From an uncultured Myxococcales bacterium (GTDB lineage: Bacteria; Myxococcota_A; UBA9042), in contig CAIMLR010000036.1 in assembly GCA_903842345.1 (NCBI GenBank), positions 62,001-126,000 on the forward strand: a stretch of DNA of 64,000 nt. The letters are read 5' to 3'. Position numbers and translations under genes: made by a program. This document shows positions 34,657 to 47,700 of the stretch, piece by piece. The notes under the pieces were generated by a model that saw only the letters and a program-made list of their open reading frames with translations, was not told where the DNA came from and ran no database searches. Numbering within the stretch: position 1 is the first letter of the stretch; every line of letters starts with the position of its first letter.

Positions 34657-35220
34657 ATGCGCACCCTGTCCTTCCTCCGCCTTGCCCTCACCGGCGCCGT
34701 CCTGACGGTCGCCCTCATCGCCAGCGGCTGCGGCAGCACGACGTCGTCGAGCGGCGGCACCACCGACACCGGCACGACTGAAGACACCGGCGCGGGCAGC
34801 GATGCCGCCAGCAGCGACACCTCGACGGACACGACCACCGGCACGGACACCACGGCTGGCACGGACACGACGAGCGGCGTCAGCTTCTCGACGATCTACC
34901 CGAAGATGGCGGCGACGTGCGCGGCGAGCGGCTGCCACACGACCAAGGACGCCAAGTTCAGCGGCAAGCTGGACCTGAGCGCGCAGGACACCGCCTACGC
35001 GGCGCTCGTGACCTCGGGCACTGCCGACGGCGTCTGCGGCCCGACCCTCCGCGTCAAGGCCGGCGATCACGCCAACAGCTCGCTGTGGATTCGCCTGAAT
35101 CCGACCGCCACGACGTGCGGTGGCGCCGACACCGGCAAAATGCCGTCCGGCGGCACGCCGTACACCACGGCCGAGTTGGCCGCCGTCGCCGCGTGGATTG
35201 ACGCGGGCGCTGCCAAGTAA
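34657..35220 (+). CDS. Cytochrome-c-like lipoprotein with an unusual heme motif
   Basis: Lipoprotein of 187 residues; GGAG precedes the ATG and the lipobox is LIASGC. A linker of about 45 residues is almost only Asp, Thr, Ser and Gly. The domain has the plan of small planctomycete-type cytochrome c modules: an N-terminal TCAASGCH and a C-terminal KMPSGGTPYTTAELAAVAAWIDAGA with a candidate axial methionine. The putative heme site is CxxxxCH instead of CxxCH; two more cysteines (GVCGP, TTCGG) could form a disulfide. It may be heme-free. It probably acts in or outside the periplasm. Confidence 0.7.
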   Translation: MRTLSFLRLALTGAVLTVALIASGCGSTTSSSGGTTDTGTTEDTGAGSDAASSDTSTDTTTGTDTTAGTDTTSGVSFSTIYPKMAATCAASGCHTTKDAKFSGKLDLSAQDTAYAALVTSGTADGVCGPTLRVKAGDHANSSLWIRLNPTATTCGGADTGKMPSGGTPYTTAELAAVAAWIDAGAAK

Positions 35221-35240
35221 TTTCGCAGATTTCGCCTTTG

Positions 35241-37016
35241 ATGCGCGCGCCACGCCTCCGTTTGCAGCAGCTGACGGGAGCGTGGCGTGCGCGTTTTTTG
35301 CCCGATGATTGGCGCGCCCTGCGCTGGCTGCTGGCGCTCCACGTCGTCCTGCAGCTGACGGGCATCGGCTGGGATCTGCCGTGCTCGTTTGAATGGGAAA
35401 ACGACGGCGTGGCGCCCCGCGACTTCTTCGCCGGGATCGCGCTCAACCTGCCGCCGGGCCACGGTCACACGTACCCGCTGCTCCACAACCTGTTGCTGGG
35501 CGTTCTGAACCTGCCGGTGCTGGTGGTGAGCGCGCTGACGGCGCCAGCGTGGACGCCCGACGCGATCCTGCACCACGTGCTCGGCTATCCGACGATGACC
35601 GCGGTCCACTTGACCGCAAAGCTGCTGTCCGTGCTCATGAGCGTCGTGGCGCTGGCTGCGCTGGCGCGGATCACGGCGCGGCTTTTTGACCGCCGCGCGG
35701 CGACGTGGGCCGTGCTTTTTGCCATGGCCAACCTCTCGTTTGCGTACTACGGGCGGACGACAAACCTGGATGGCCCGTACCTCTGCTGGATGGCGCTGGC
35801 GGCCGATCGGCTGCTGGACGTTGTGGACACCGGTGCGTGGCGCGACTATCGGGCTTTTGCACTGCTGCTTGCCGCTTCGATCGCGACCAAGGACCAGGCG
35901 TACGCGGCGTGGCTCCTGCCGGGTCCGCTGCTGCTGATCGTCTGGCCGCTTCTGCGCCCGGGCGCGCTGGCCGCGGGTCGCGACCACTGGCGGCTGCTCG
36001 GCAAGGGGCTTCTGTGGGGCGCGCTGGGGCTGGCGGCGTTCGGCGGCGCGCTGTGGAATCCGCCGGGCTTTCTGAATCGGCTGCACACGCTGACCGGTCA
36101 CGCGAGCCAGGATTGGCGCAGCTATGAGGCCACGGTGACCGGCGTCCTGCAAAATCTGCGCGACCTGGCCATCGCGACGCCCGACGAGTGGTGGCCGCTG
36201 CCCGTCCTGTTGCTGGTGCTCGCCGGGCTTCTGGTCGCGCTGCGCAGCGCCACGGCCACGCGGTTCCTGCCGCTTTGGCTCGCCGTCAGCCAAATCACGT
36301 GCTTCACGCTCGTCGTCGGGCGCATCGGCCACCGTTTCGCCCTGCCCACGGGTTTCTGGCTGGCGGCATACGCGGGCGTCGGTGCGGCAGCGCTGATTGG
36401 CCGCTATCGCGCCGTGGCGCGCGAAGGCGTTGCGCTGCTGTGGCTCTGGGCGCTCGCGCACACCCTGACCGTCCAAGTCGCGCAGTGGACCGACGCGCGG
36501 CGGCCGGTCGAGGACTGGCTGGCGCAGTTGCCGGCACAGACGCGGATCCGGATCGCAGGTCCCGTGGTGTCGCAGCCGCGCTGGGGACGGACGGCGGTGG
36601 CGCAACTGGACGTGACGCGGCTCGGGCCCCAGGCGGTCGACCAGCGCAACCCGCTGCTGGGCGTCAAGGAGCTTCAAGGCGACCTCACGGACTTGCCGAA
36701 CACGCGCCCGGATGCGATCGTCCTGCCCGCGCCGTTCGTCAGCGAGTTCGTGCCGCACGCCATGCGGTCGGGTGAGCGAGTCCAGGTCGTCGTGCAGGAA
36801 CGGCGGGCGGCGGGCGGCCAGACATTTTTCCAGGACGTGGCGGCGGGGAACGTGCCCGGCTATCGCGTCCTGCAGGTGGCCAATCAGTGGCCGCCGTTCC
36901 TGGATCGAATCGGCCTGCACGTGCCGCACGTGCACAGTTCCGTGGGCGAGGCGATGGTGGTCTTGATCCGCAATGACGCGCACCTGCCGCCCCTGCCCGA
37001 AGGCGTAAAACCGTGA
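35241..37016 (+). CDS. GT-C-fold polytopic glycosyltransferase (PMT/ArnT type)
   Basis: Membrane protein of 591 residues with about ten to twelve hydrophobic segments and a soluble C-terminal part (from about 420). The first extracytoplasmic loop carries acidic residues in SFEWENDGVAPRDF, where GT-C enzymes keep catalytic carboxylates. Such enzymes transfer sugars from lipid-linked donors. The ATG at 35241 follows a TTG. Its TGA overlaps the GTG of the next glycosyltransferase (37013), so the two act probably in one pathway of glycan or glycoprotein assembly. Exact family and acceptor unknown. Confidence 0.75.
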   Translation: MRAPRLRLQQLTGAWRARFLPDDWRALRWLLALHVVLQLTGIGWDLPCSFEWENDGVAPRDFFAGIALNLPPGHGHTYPLLHNLLLGVLNLPVLVVSALTAPAWTPDAILHHVLGYPTMTAVHLTAKLLSVLMSVVALAALARITARLFDRRAATWAVLFAMANLSFAYYGRTTNLDGPYLCWMALAADRLLDVVDTGAWRDYRAFALLLAASIATKDQAYAAWLLPGPLLLIVWPLLRPGALAAGRDHWRLLGKGLLWGALGLAAFGGALWNPPGFLNRLHTLTGHASQDWRSYEATVTGVLQNLRDLAIATPDEWWPLPVLLLVLAGLLVALRSATATRFLPLWLAVSQITCFTLVVGRIGHRFALPTGFWLAAYAGVGAAALIGRYRAVAREGVALLWLWALAHTLTVQVAQWTDARRPVEDWLAQLPAQTRIRIAGPVVSQPRWGRTAVAQLDVTRLGPQAVDQRNPLLGVKELQGDLTDLPNTRPDAIVLPAPFVSEFVPHAMRSGERVQVVVQERRAAGGQTFFQDVAAGNVPGYRVLQVANQWPPFLDRIGLHVPHVHSSVGEAMVVLIRNDAHLPPLPEGVKP

Positions 37017-38116
37017 ATCCGTCGCCGCGCATCCTCCTTTTTGGCGAAGCACCGCCGCCCTACGGCGGCATCCAGGCGCACTGCACGCGTCTGCTCGCGT
37101 GGCTGCGTACGCAAGGCGCCGTCGTCCGACTGGCCAATACCCATTCGCGCGGCGTGGCGGCGTCTTCGGTCGCCGATCCGGACATCGTGCCGTCCCGCAA
37201 CGGCGTCATCCCGGCGCTCCGGCAGATCCGCGCGTTCCAGCCCGATCTCATCCACCTGCACGTCTACCGCTGGCGCATTACGGCGCTGCTGGGCTGGCTG
37301 CGGTTGCATCCGCGGGCTTTTGGCACCGCGCCGCTGCGCACGGTCGTCACGATCCACGGCGAGGCGCACTTCACGACGATTCCGCACCTTGTCCGGCCGC
37401 TTGTCCATGAAGCGCTCCGTCGCGCCGACGTGCTCATCGCCGACAATCCCATGCTGCTCGAGCACCTGCACACGGAGATTGGTGCCGATCCGCAGCGCAC
37501 GCGGCTCATCGGTGCGTTCCTGCCGCCGTCGGCCGCCGAGCTGGATCGCGCGCTCCTGCCACCGGCCGTGCTGGCGTTCGCGGCGGCGCATTCGCCGCTG
37601 ATTGTCGGCAATGGCGCGGTCGCGACGTTCAAGGATGAAGACAAGTACGGCGTGGATCTGCTGATTGCGGCCATCGACGCGCTGCGGGATTCGCATCCGG
37701 GCATCGGCGCGATCTTCTGCATCACGGCTGTGCATGACCGCGCCCGCATGCAGATCCTGGAGAAGGACCTCGCGCAGCGCGGGCTGGCTGATCGCTTCGT
37801 TTTTGTGCAGGATTTGCCGTCGCTGGCGCCGCTGTTCGCGATGGCGGACGCGACGGTGCGCGCGACAAACACCGATGGGGACGCGCTCTCGGTGCACGAA
37901 TCCGCGATGCTCGGCACCCCGGTGCTGGCGTCAGACGTCGTGTCGCGGCCTGCGTACGCGGATCTCTTCCGCAACCGCGACGCCGCCGACCTCGCGCGCG
38001 TGATGGGTGAAGTGCTGGCGCGCGGCCGTCTGGATGCGGACGTGGCGTCCCGTGTCGAGCACGCGGGCGCGGCGCTGTGGCAGCTGTATCAGGAAGTGCT
38101 GGCGAAGGCGGACTAG
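37013..38116 (+). CDS. Glycosyltransferase family 4 (GT-B fold)
   Basis: Cytoplasmic GT-B enzyme of 367 residues starting with GTG inside the previous stop. The N-terminal domain has PRILLFGEAPPPYGGIQAHC, the Gly-rich acceptor loop typical of GT4. It then has FQPDLIHLHVYRW and a second domain (IVGNGAVATFKDEDKYGVDLLIAA) ending in ALSVHESAMLGTPVLASDV, the nucleotide-sugar site; of the usual E-x7-E only the first glutamate is clear. Donor and acceptor are unknown. Confidence 0.83.
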   Translation: MNPSPRILLFGEAPPPYGGIQAHCTRLLAWLRTQGAVVRLANTHSRGVAASSVADPDIVPSRNGVIPALRQIRAFQPDLIHLHVYRWRITALLGWLRLHPRAFGTAPLRTVVTIHGEAHFTTIPHLVRPLVHEALRRADVLIADNPMLLEHLHTEIGADPQRTRLIGAFLPPSAAELDRALLPPAVLAFAAAHSPLIVGNGAVATFKDEDKYGVDLLIAAIDALRDSHPGIGAIFCITAVHDRARMQILEKDLAQRGLADRFVFVQDLPSLAPLFAMADATVRATNTDGDALSVHESAMLGTPVLASDVVSRPAYADLFRNRDAADLARVMGEVLARGRLDADVASRVEHAGAALWQLYQEVLAKAD

Positions 38117-38132
38117 CGTTCTGACCGGCGCT

Positions 38133-38465
38133 CTAGTGCGCGTTCAGCGCGCCCTGAATCAGCGGGGCAAGCTCGCCGCTCTGGAACATGTCCATCGCGA
38201 TGTCGCAACCGCCGATGAGCTGGCCGTTGACGTAGAGCTGCGGAATCGTCGGCCACTTGCCGTAGATCTTCACGCCTTCGCGGATGTCGGCATCTTCCAG
38301 GACGTTGACGGACTTGATCTGCGCCGTCGACATCCCGCAGGCCTTGAGAATTTCCGCGGTGCGTGCGGAGAAGCCACACATCGGGAAGCTCACGGTGCCC
38401 TTCATGAAGAGGACGACCGGGTTGGATTTGACGAGCTGATCGATCTCAGCGTTGACATCACGCAT
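38133..38465 (-). CDS. grxD: Monothiol CGFS glutaredoxin (Grx4 type)
   Basis: Glutaredoxin of 110 residues. The active site is CGFS in PMCGFSARTAEILKACG, with glutathione-binding elements WPTIPQLYVNGQLIGGCDI. Class II glutaredoxins bind a glutathione-ligated [2Fe-2S] cluster, alone or with BolA, and shuttle Fe-S clusters. The ATG at 38465 starts MRDVNAEI; earlier open frame overlaps bolA. It lies 28 bases after bolA in the same direction, a partner arrangement seen in many bacteria. Confidence 0.95.
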   Translation of the reverse strand: MRDVNAEIDQLVKSNPVVLFMKGTVSFPMCGFSARTAEILKACGMSTAQIKSVNVLEDADIREGVKIYGKWPTIPQLYVNGQLIGGCDIAMDMFQSGELAPLIQGALNAH

Positions 38466-38493
38466 GGCACACTCCTTACTGCATTGGTCTTGG

Positions 38494-38721
38494 TTAGTTG
38501 GCGAGGACGCGGGTCTTGAGCGCCAGCGCGTGGATTTCCACGCCGACACGGTCGCCCAGAGCGTCGTACACCATCCGGTGCTGTTGAATCATGCTGTGAC
38601 CGGCAAACTGCGGGGCAGCGATTTCGACCTCAAAGTGGTCGCCGCCGCCCGTGGTGTCGGTCACCCGCATTTCCGCGCCGGGGAATGCAGTGCGTAGGGT
38701 TGTCTCGATGAACGCGTGCAT
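38494..38721 (-). CDS. bolA: BolA-like protein
   Basis: BolA-family protein of 75 residues with the class II KH-like fold. GAGGGTGACT precedes the ATG at 38721 (MHAFIETTLRTAFPGAEM). The pattern DTTGGGDHFEVEIAAPQFAGHSMIQQHRMVYDAL contains the conserved histidine region used with monothiol glutaredoxin to bind a shared [2Fe-2S] cluster. Relatives act in Fe-S delivery or iron sensing. The next gene is its probable partner Grx4. Confidence 0.9.
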   Translation of the reverse strand: MHAFIETTLRTAFPGAEMRVTDTTGGGDHFEVEIAAPQFAGHSMIQQHRMVYDALGDRVGVEIHALALKTRVLAN

Positions 38722-38904
38722 AGTCACCCTCGCGCCAGAAACGGCGTCCGCGCAAAGTAATGCGTTTGACGCGCCGCGCAAGGGGTCAGACGAAAACTCT
38801 CGTCGCACACGACGCTTTTGTTGTCCGCGCCGGGCAAGTTGGATGCGCCACAACATCGTGCTACCATGCTCCAGCGGCTTGTGCGCCGGCACGTTGGAGT
38901 TTTG

Positions 38905-39375
38905 ATGACCCGCAATCGCCTGTCGTTCTTCGTGATGCTTCTGGCCGCAGCCGTGTTGCTGCCCGCCTATCGGCCGTTCGCCAACGTGCAGACCGTGTGC
39001 CCGAATTGCCCGGAGAAGTCCGACAAGCTGATTCTGCCCGACGGCAAGACGCAGCTCGGGGACGTCATCGCCAAGAACCAGGATGGCTACGTGGTCTCGC
39101 GCTTTGGCGAGCTCCGCTTCATCCAGTTTCCGGAAATTGCCAAGGTCCAGTGGGCCGCGGGCAAGGAGCCGGTCGGCTTGGAGAACGACGACCAGATCCT
39201 GTTGAAGAACAAGGACCAGACGGTGCTCAACGGCACGCTGTTTGAGAACGAACCGGGCAAGCGGATGTCCATGCGCAATCGCAAGGGCGTTGTGTACGTC
39301 GTTCTGCCCAAGGAAGTGCTCGTGTATTATCAGCGCGGCGTGCGCAAAGCGCCCGTGCTGACCGTCCCGCAGTAG
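38905..39375 (+). CDS. Secreted or anchored protein of unknown function
   Basis: Protein of 156 residues; GGAG precedes the ATG at 38905. An N-terminal hydrophobic segment (SFFVMLLAAAVLLPAYRP) is a signal or anchor. A CxxC (VCPNCP) follows at once, then a beta-rich part: LPDGKTQLGDVIAKNQDGYVV, RFGELRFIQFPEIAKVQW, KGVVYVVLPKEVLVYY. Two similar halves of turn-rich strands suggest a small barrel. Family not recognised. Convergent with maf, with adjacent stops and no spacer. Confidence 0.7.
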   Translation: MTRNRLSFFVMLLAAAVLLPAYRPFANVQTVCPNCPEKSDKLILPDGKTQLGDVIAKNQDGYVVSRFGELRFIQFPEIAKVQWAAGKEPVGLENDDQILLKNKDQTVLNGTLFENEPGKRMSMRNRKGVVYVVLPKEVLVYYQRGVRKAPVLTVPQ

Positions 39376-39975
39376 TCAGCCCGCCGCCATCCGCAGCAAC
39401 CGCGCGACCGCAATCAACGGCAGGCCTTCAATCGCCGTCGGATCGTCGGTCTGGATCGCGTCAAACAGCCACGGCCCGGCGCACTCGATCTTGTAGCTTC
39501 CCGCGCAATCCAGCGGTTTGTCGCGCGCCACGTAGGCCTCCGCCTCCGCCCGCTTGAGCGGCCGCACCCGCACCTGCGCGACCGAGGTTTCCTCCCATTG
39601 GTGGCCCGGCACGTCCAGCACCACGTGGGTGCGCAGCTCGTGCGTCTTTCCCGCCATCTCCAGCAGCTGCTGCACCGCGTTTTCGGCCGTATGCGGCTTG
39701 CCCAGCAGACGCGCGCCCGCGTTATCCTGCAGCACAACACCCTGATCCGCCGCGAGAATCCACGCCGACTTGTCAGGATGCGCCAACCGCGTCGCCAGCG
39801 CCTTTTGCCGCGCGTGGTGGTCGATGAGCTGACGCGGATCCAGACCGGCGACGGCATCCTCCGCATAGGGCGGCGCAAAAGCGGTGAACGCCACGCCGAG
39901 GCGCTGCAGCTGCGCCTGCCGGTACTTGGACGTCGATGCCAGCACGAGAGGCGCCGGCAAGGGCCACCAGGTCAT
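39376..39975 (-). CDS. maf: Maf-family nucleotide pyrophosphatase
   Basis: Enzyme of 199 residues that hydrolyses non-canonical or modified NTPs (house-cleaning). The N-terminal LVLASTSKYRQAQLQRLGV is the family's S-x-R nucleotide-binding motif. Later come AADQGVVLQDNAGARLLGKPHTAENAVQQLLEMAG, with the catalytic Asp in AADQG, and DCAGSYKIE. The Gln after the Asp and the LGVAF start resemble the YceF subgroup. It precedes nothing obvious functionally and lies 15 bases after hutH, probably co-transcribed with it. Confidence 0.92.
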   Translation of the reverse strand: MTWWPLPAPLVLASTSKYRQAQLQRLGVAFTAFAPPYAEDAVAGLDPRQLIDHHARQKALATRLAHPDKSAWILAADQGVVLQDNAGARLLGKPHTAENAVQQLLEMAGKTHELRTHVVLDVPGHQWEETSVAQVRVRPLKRAEAEAYVARDKPLDCAGSYKIECAGPWLFDAIQTDDPTAIEGLPLIAVARLLRMAAG

Positions 39976-39990
39976 GGGATGCTCCGTGGG

Positions 39991-41556
<1,566 letters not shown>

Positions 41557-41607
41557 GAGATGCCTCGGGTCGATGGCCAACTGCGGCGACCGCGGATGCA
41601 CGTCCGG

Positions 41608-44616
<3,009 letters not shown>

Positions 44617-44685
44617 CGTTTGATTCCTGGCCCGAGCCTATTGGGCGGCCGCATAGGGTAAGTTGCACCTTGCTTTGGCGCAAGC

Positions 44686-44727
44686 GCGGCAATCTCCTTG
44701 CCGCAAGGGCAGGCAAACCGGTATTCT
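44686..44727 (+). promoter_or_regulatory. Candidate promoter with dyad, upstream of the giant lipoprotein
   Basis: TTGCCG (44698-44703) and TATTCT (44722-44727) with an 18-base spacer lie about 40 bases before the ATG at 44769. A perfect 7-bp dyad, GCGGCAA-N5-TTGCCGC (44686-44704), covers the -35 box. This could be an operator or part of the secA regulatory region on the other strand. Confidence 0.35.
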
Positions 44728-44768
44728 AACGTGGGTTGAACTCACCCGTGAGTACCCGGAGCGAAACC

Positions 44769-47700
44769 ATGCGCCTGTCCTCCCCGTCGATCCTGCGTTT
44801 GCTGTGTACTTCTGCGCTGCTGGCGTCGCTGACAAGCGCGACCGCTTGCACACAGCTGAGCGCGCTTTTTGGCAAGAAGACGGCCGACACCGCGGAAGAA
44901 GATCCGGGCACCGATGACGTGGACCAAACGACCGACGAATCCGATGTGATCGACGACGTGGAAGACGTGGTCGACATCAAGGACACCAAGGATACCAAGG
45001 ACACCAAAGACACGAAGGATACGAAGGACACGGGGCCGGATCTGGAAGATGAGCCGACCGACGAAGACGTGCCGACCGACGACGTGGACGACGCCACGGA
45101 CCTGACGGACGCGATCGACGACGTGGACGCGGGCTCCGATGCGGACGATGTGGACGTGGGCGTGGATGCGCCGGACGTGGATGCGGCGACCGACACGGGC
45201 ATCACCGTCGTCGGCTGCAAAATCGACAGCGATTGCGGCGTGGTGCCGTCGAGCCCGTGCGCGGCGAAGTTCCTTTGCCTTGTGGACCCCGCGACGCAGA
45301 TCGGCGCGTGCGTGGCCAGCCTGCCGGCCGAAAACGGCACCGCATGCGACGACAAGAACCAGTGCACGGTCAATGACGTCTGCAACGCCGGCAGCTGCCT
45401 CGGCATCGCCAAGGACTGCGAAGACGGCAACCCGTGCACGCTGGATTCCTGCGTCCCCGCGCTTCCGACCGCGGGCGGCTGCAAGCACGACTCGGCCAAG
45501 GCCGGCTCGGCGTGCAGCGACGGCGATTCGTGCACGGTCGGCGACGGCTGCGTGGGCAAGGTCTGCCAACCTGGCAACAAAAACATCTGCGACTGCAAAG
45601 TGGACGCCGATTGCGCCGTCCAGGACAGCCCGAACGCGTGCGACGGCAAGCACGTCTGCTCGAACAACGCGTGCATCCTCGACCTGACGACCGTGACGCC
45701 GCCGTGCGCCGACCTCGGCCTGCCCTGCCAGACCAACGTCTGCAATCCGACGACCGGCAAGTGCACACCGGTGAACCGCAACAACGTGTCACCGTGCAAT
45801 GACGGCAACGTCTGCACCTACCCGGACTTGTGCCTGGACGGCGCCTGCCTCTCCGCGCCGCTTGTCTGCAACGATGGCAACCCGTGCACCGACGACAGTT
45901 GCGTCCCCGGCAAGGATTTGGCCAGCGGCGCCGGCTGCAAGTACACAAACAACGCCGCGCCGTGCGACGACGGTGACCTGTGCACCGGCGACGGCTACTG
46001 CAGCTTTGGCTCATGCGCCAAGGGCGCGCTCGACCCGGCGATGTGCGGATGCGCCGTGGACGACGACTGCGCCAGCTTGAACACCAAGTGCGGCGGCACC
46101 TTCCATTGCAGCGCGACCAAGTGCGTGCTGGACACGACGACGGTCGTGAAGTGCTCCAAGGCCGCCAACACCGCGTGCCAGACGTACGCGTGCGAGGAGG
46201 CCTCGGGCACATGCCAATTCGCCTATGCCGACAACACGACGAAGTGCAGCGACGGCAACGTCTGCACGACGGGCGACCACTGCGACGGCGGCGGCAAGTG
46301 CGTCAAGACGGCGACCGCCAATTGCGCCGACGCGGATCTGTGCACCAACGACTTCTGCTCGCCGATCGTCGGCTGCATTCACCCGTTCAATTCCGTGGCG
46401 TGCGACGACGGCAACACGTGCACGCAGGGCGACAAGTGCACGTTGGGCCAATGTCTGGGCAACGCCTTTGACGCAACGGGCAAACTGTTCTGCCAGTGCA
46501 CGACCGACGCGGACTGCAAGAAACTCGACACCAACAAGTGCCAAGCTCCGCACGCGTGTTCCTCGACGCAGTCGTGCACGCTGACCGGCACGGCGCCGGC
46601 CGATCCGTGTGCGAGCGTCACCAAGTCGCCGTGCCACACGTATTCCTGCAATCCCACGACCGGCGGCTGCAATCAGCCCAACAAGCCCGACGGCGTGACC
46701 TGCTCGGACGACAACTGGTGTACCACGGCCGACGCCTGCTTCGCCGGCAACTGCACGGGCACGCTGAACAAATGCGACGACGGCAACGACTGCACGACCG
46801 ACGACGCGTGCGATCCCGCGCAGGGCGCGCAAGGCTGCTCCTCGCACCCGGCCATCGACGACGGCACGACGTGCACGCTGAACGACAAGTGCCAACTTGC
46901 GCCGACCTGCACGTCGGGCAAATGCGCGGGCACGCCGCCGAACTGCGAGGACAACAATCCGTGCACCGTCGATTCGTGCGATCCCAAAGTTGGCTGCAAG
47001 CACTTCTCCGCGGTCAATGGCTCCGCGTGCACCGACGGCAACCCGTGCACGGGCGAAGACGTCAAGCTCGCGGACGGCTCAGTGAACATCGGTCAGGACA
47101 GCTGCATGTTCGGTAAATGCGTCCCCAACAAGGCCAAGGACTGCAAGCCCGCCAGCAACGCCGTTTGCTACACAAGCACGTGCGACGCCGCGAGCACCTC
47201 GTTTGATTCCATTACCAAGAAGTACGCCTGCATCCAGGCGACAAACAACAACCCGTGCCAGGGCGGCGATTTGTGCATCGTCGGCCAAACCTGCAGCAAC
47301 GGCCTGTGCCAGGGCGGCGGCGACAAGAACTGCGACGACGGCAACGTCTGCACCACCGACGAGTGCCAGAAAGCCGGCGGCATCGACCCGTTGAAACCGC
47401 CGGGGAGCTGCCAACACTCCGGACTGACGTCGCAGACGTGCGATGACGCCAACCAGTGCACCAAACAGGACGTCTGCATCGGCAGCACGTGCACGGGCAA
47501 GTTGTTGAGCTTTGACGACGCCAACCCGTGCACGCTGGATTCCTGCGACGCGGTGAACGGACCGACGCACGTCAACAACCCGAATGGCGACTGCGGACCG
47601 CTGGCGAAGTGCAACAACGAGGCGATTCCGTCGTGCGTGTTCGCCACCAAGCCGATCGTCATCAGCGAGCTTTACCTCGGCGCGCCCAACGACGCGAGCG

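Noticed and set aside
44973-45032. Tandem repeats considered as a CRISPR array
   Set aside because: Unit is 9 bp, contiguous and in frame within a coding sequence, with no spacers.
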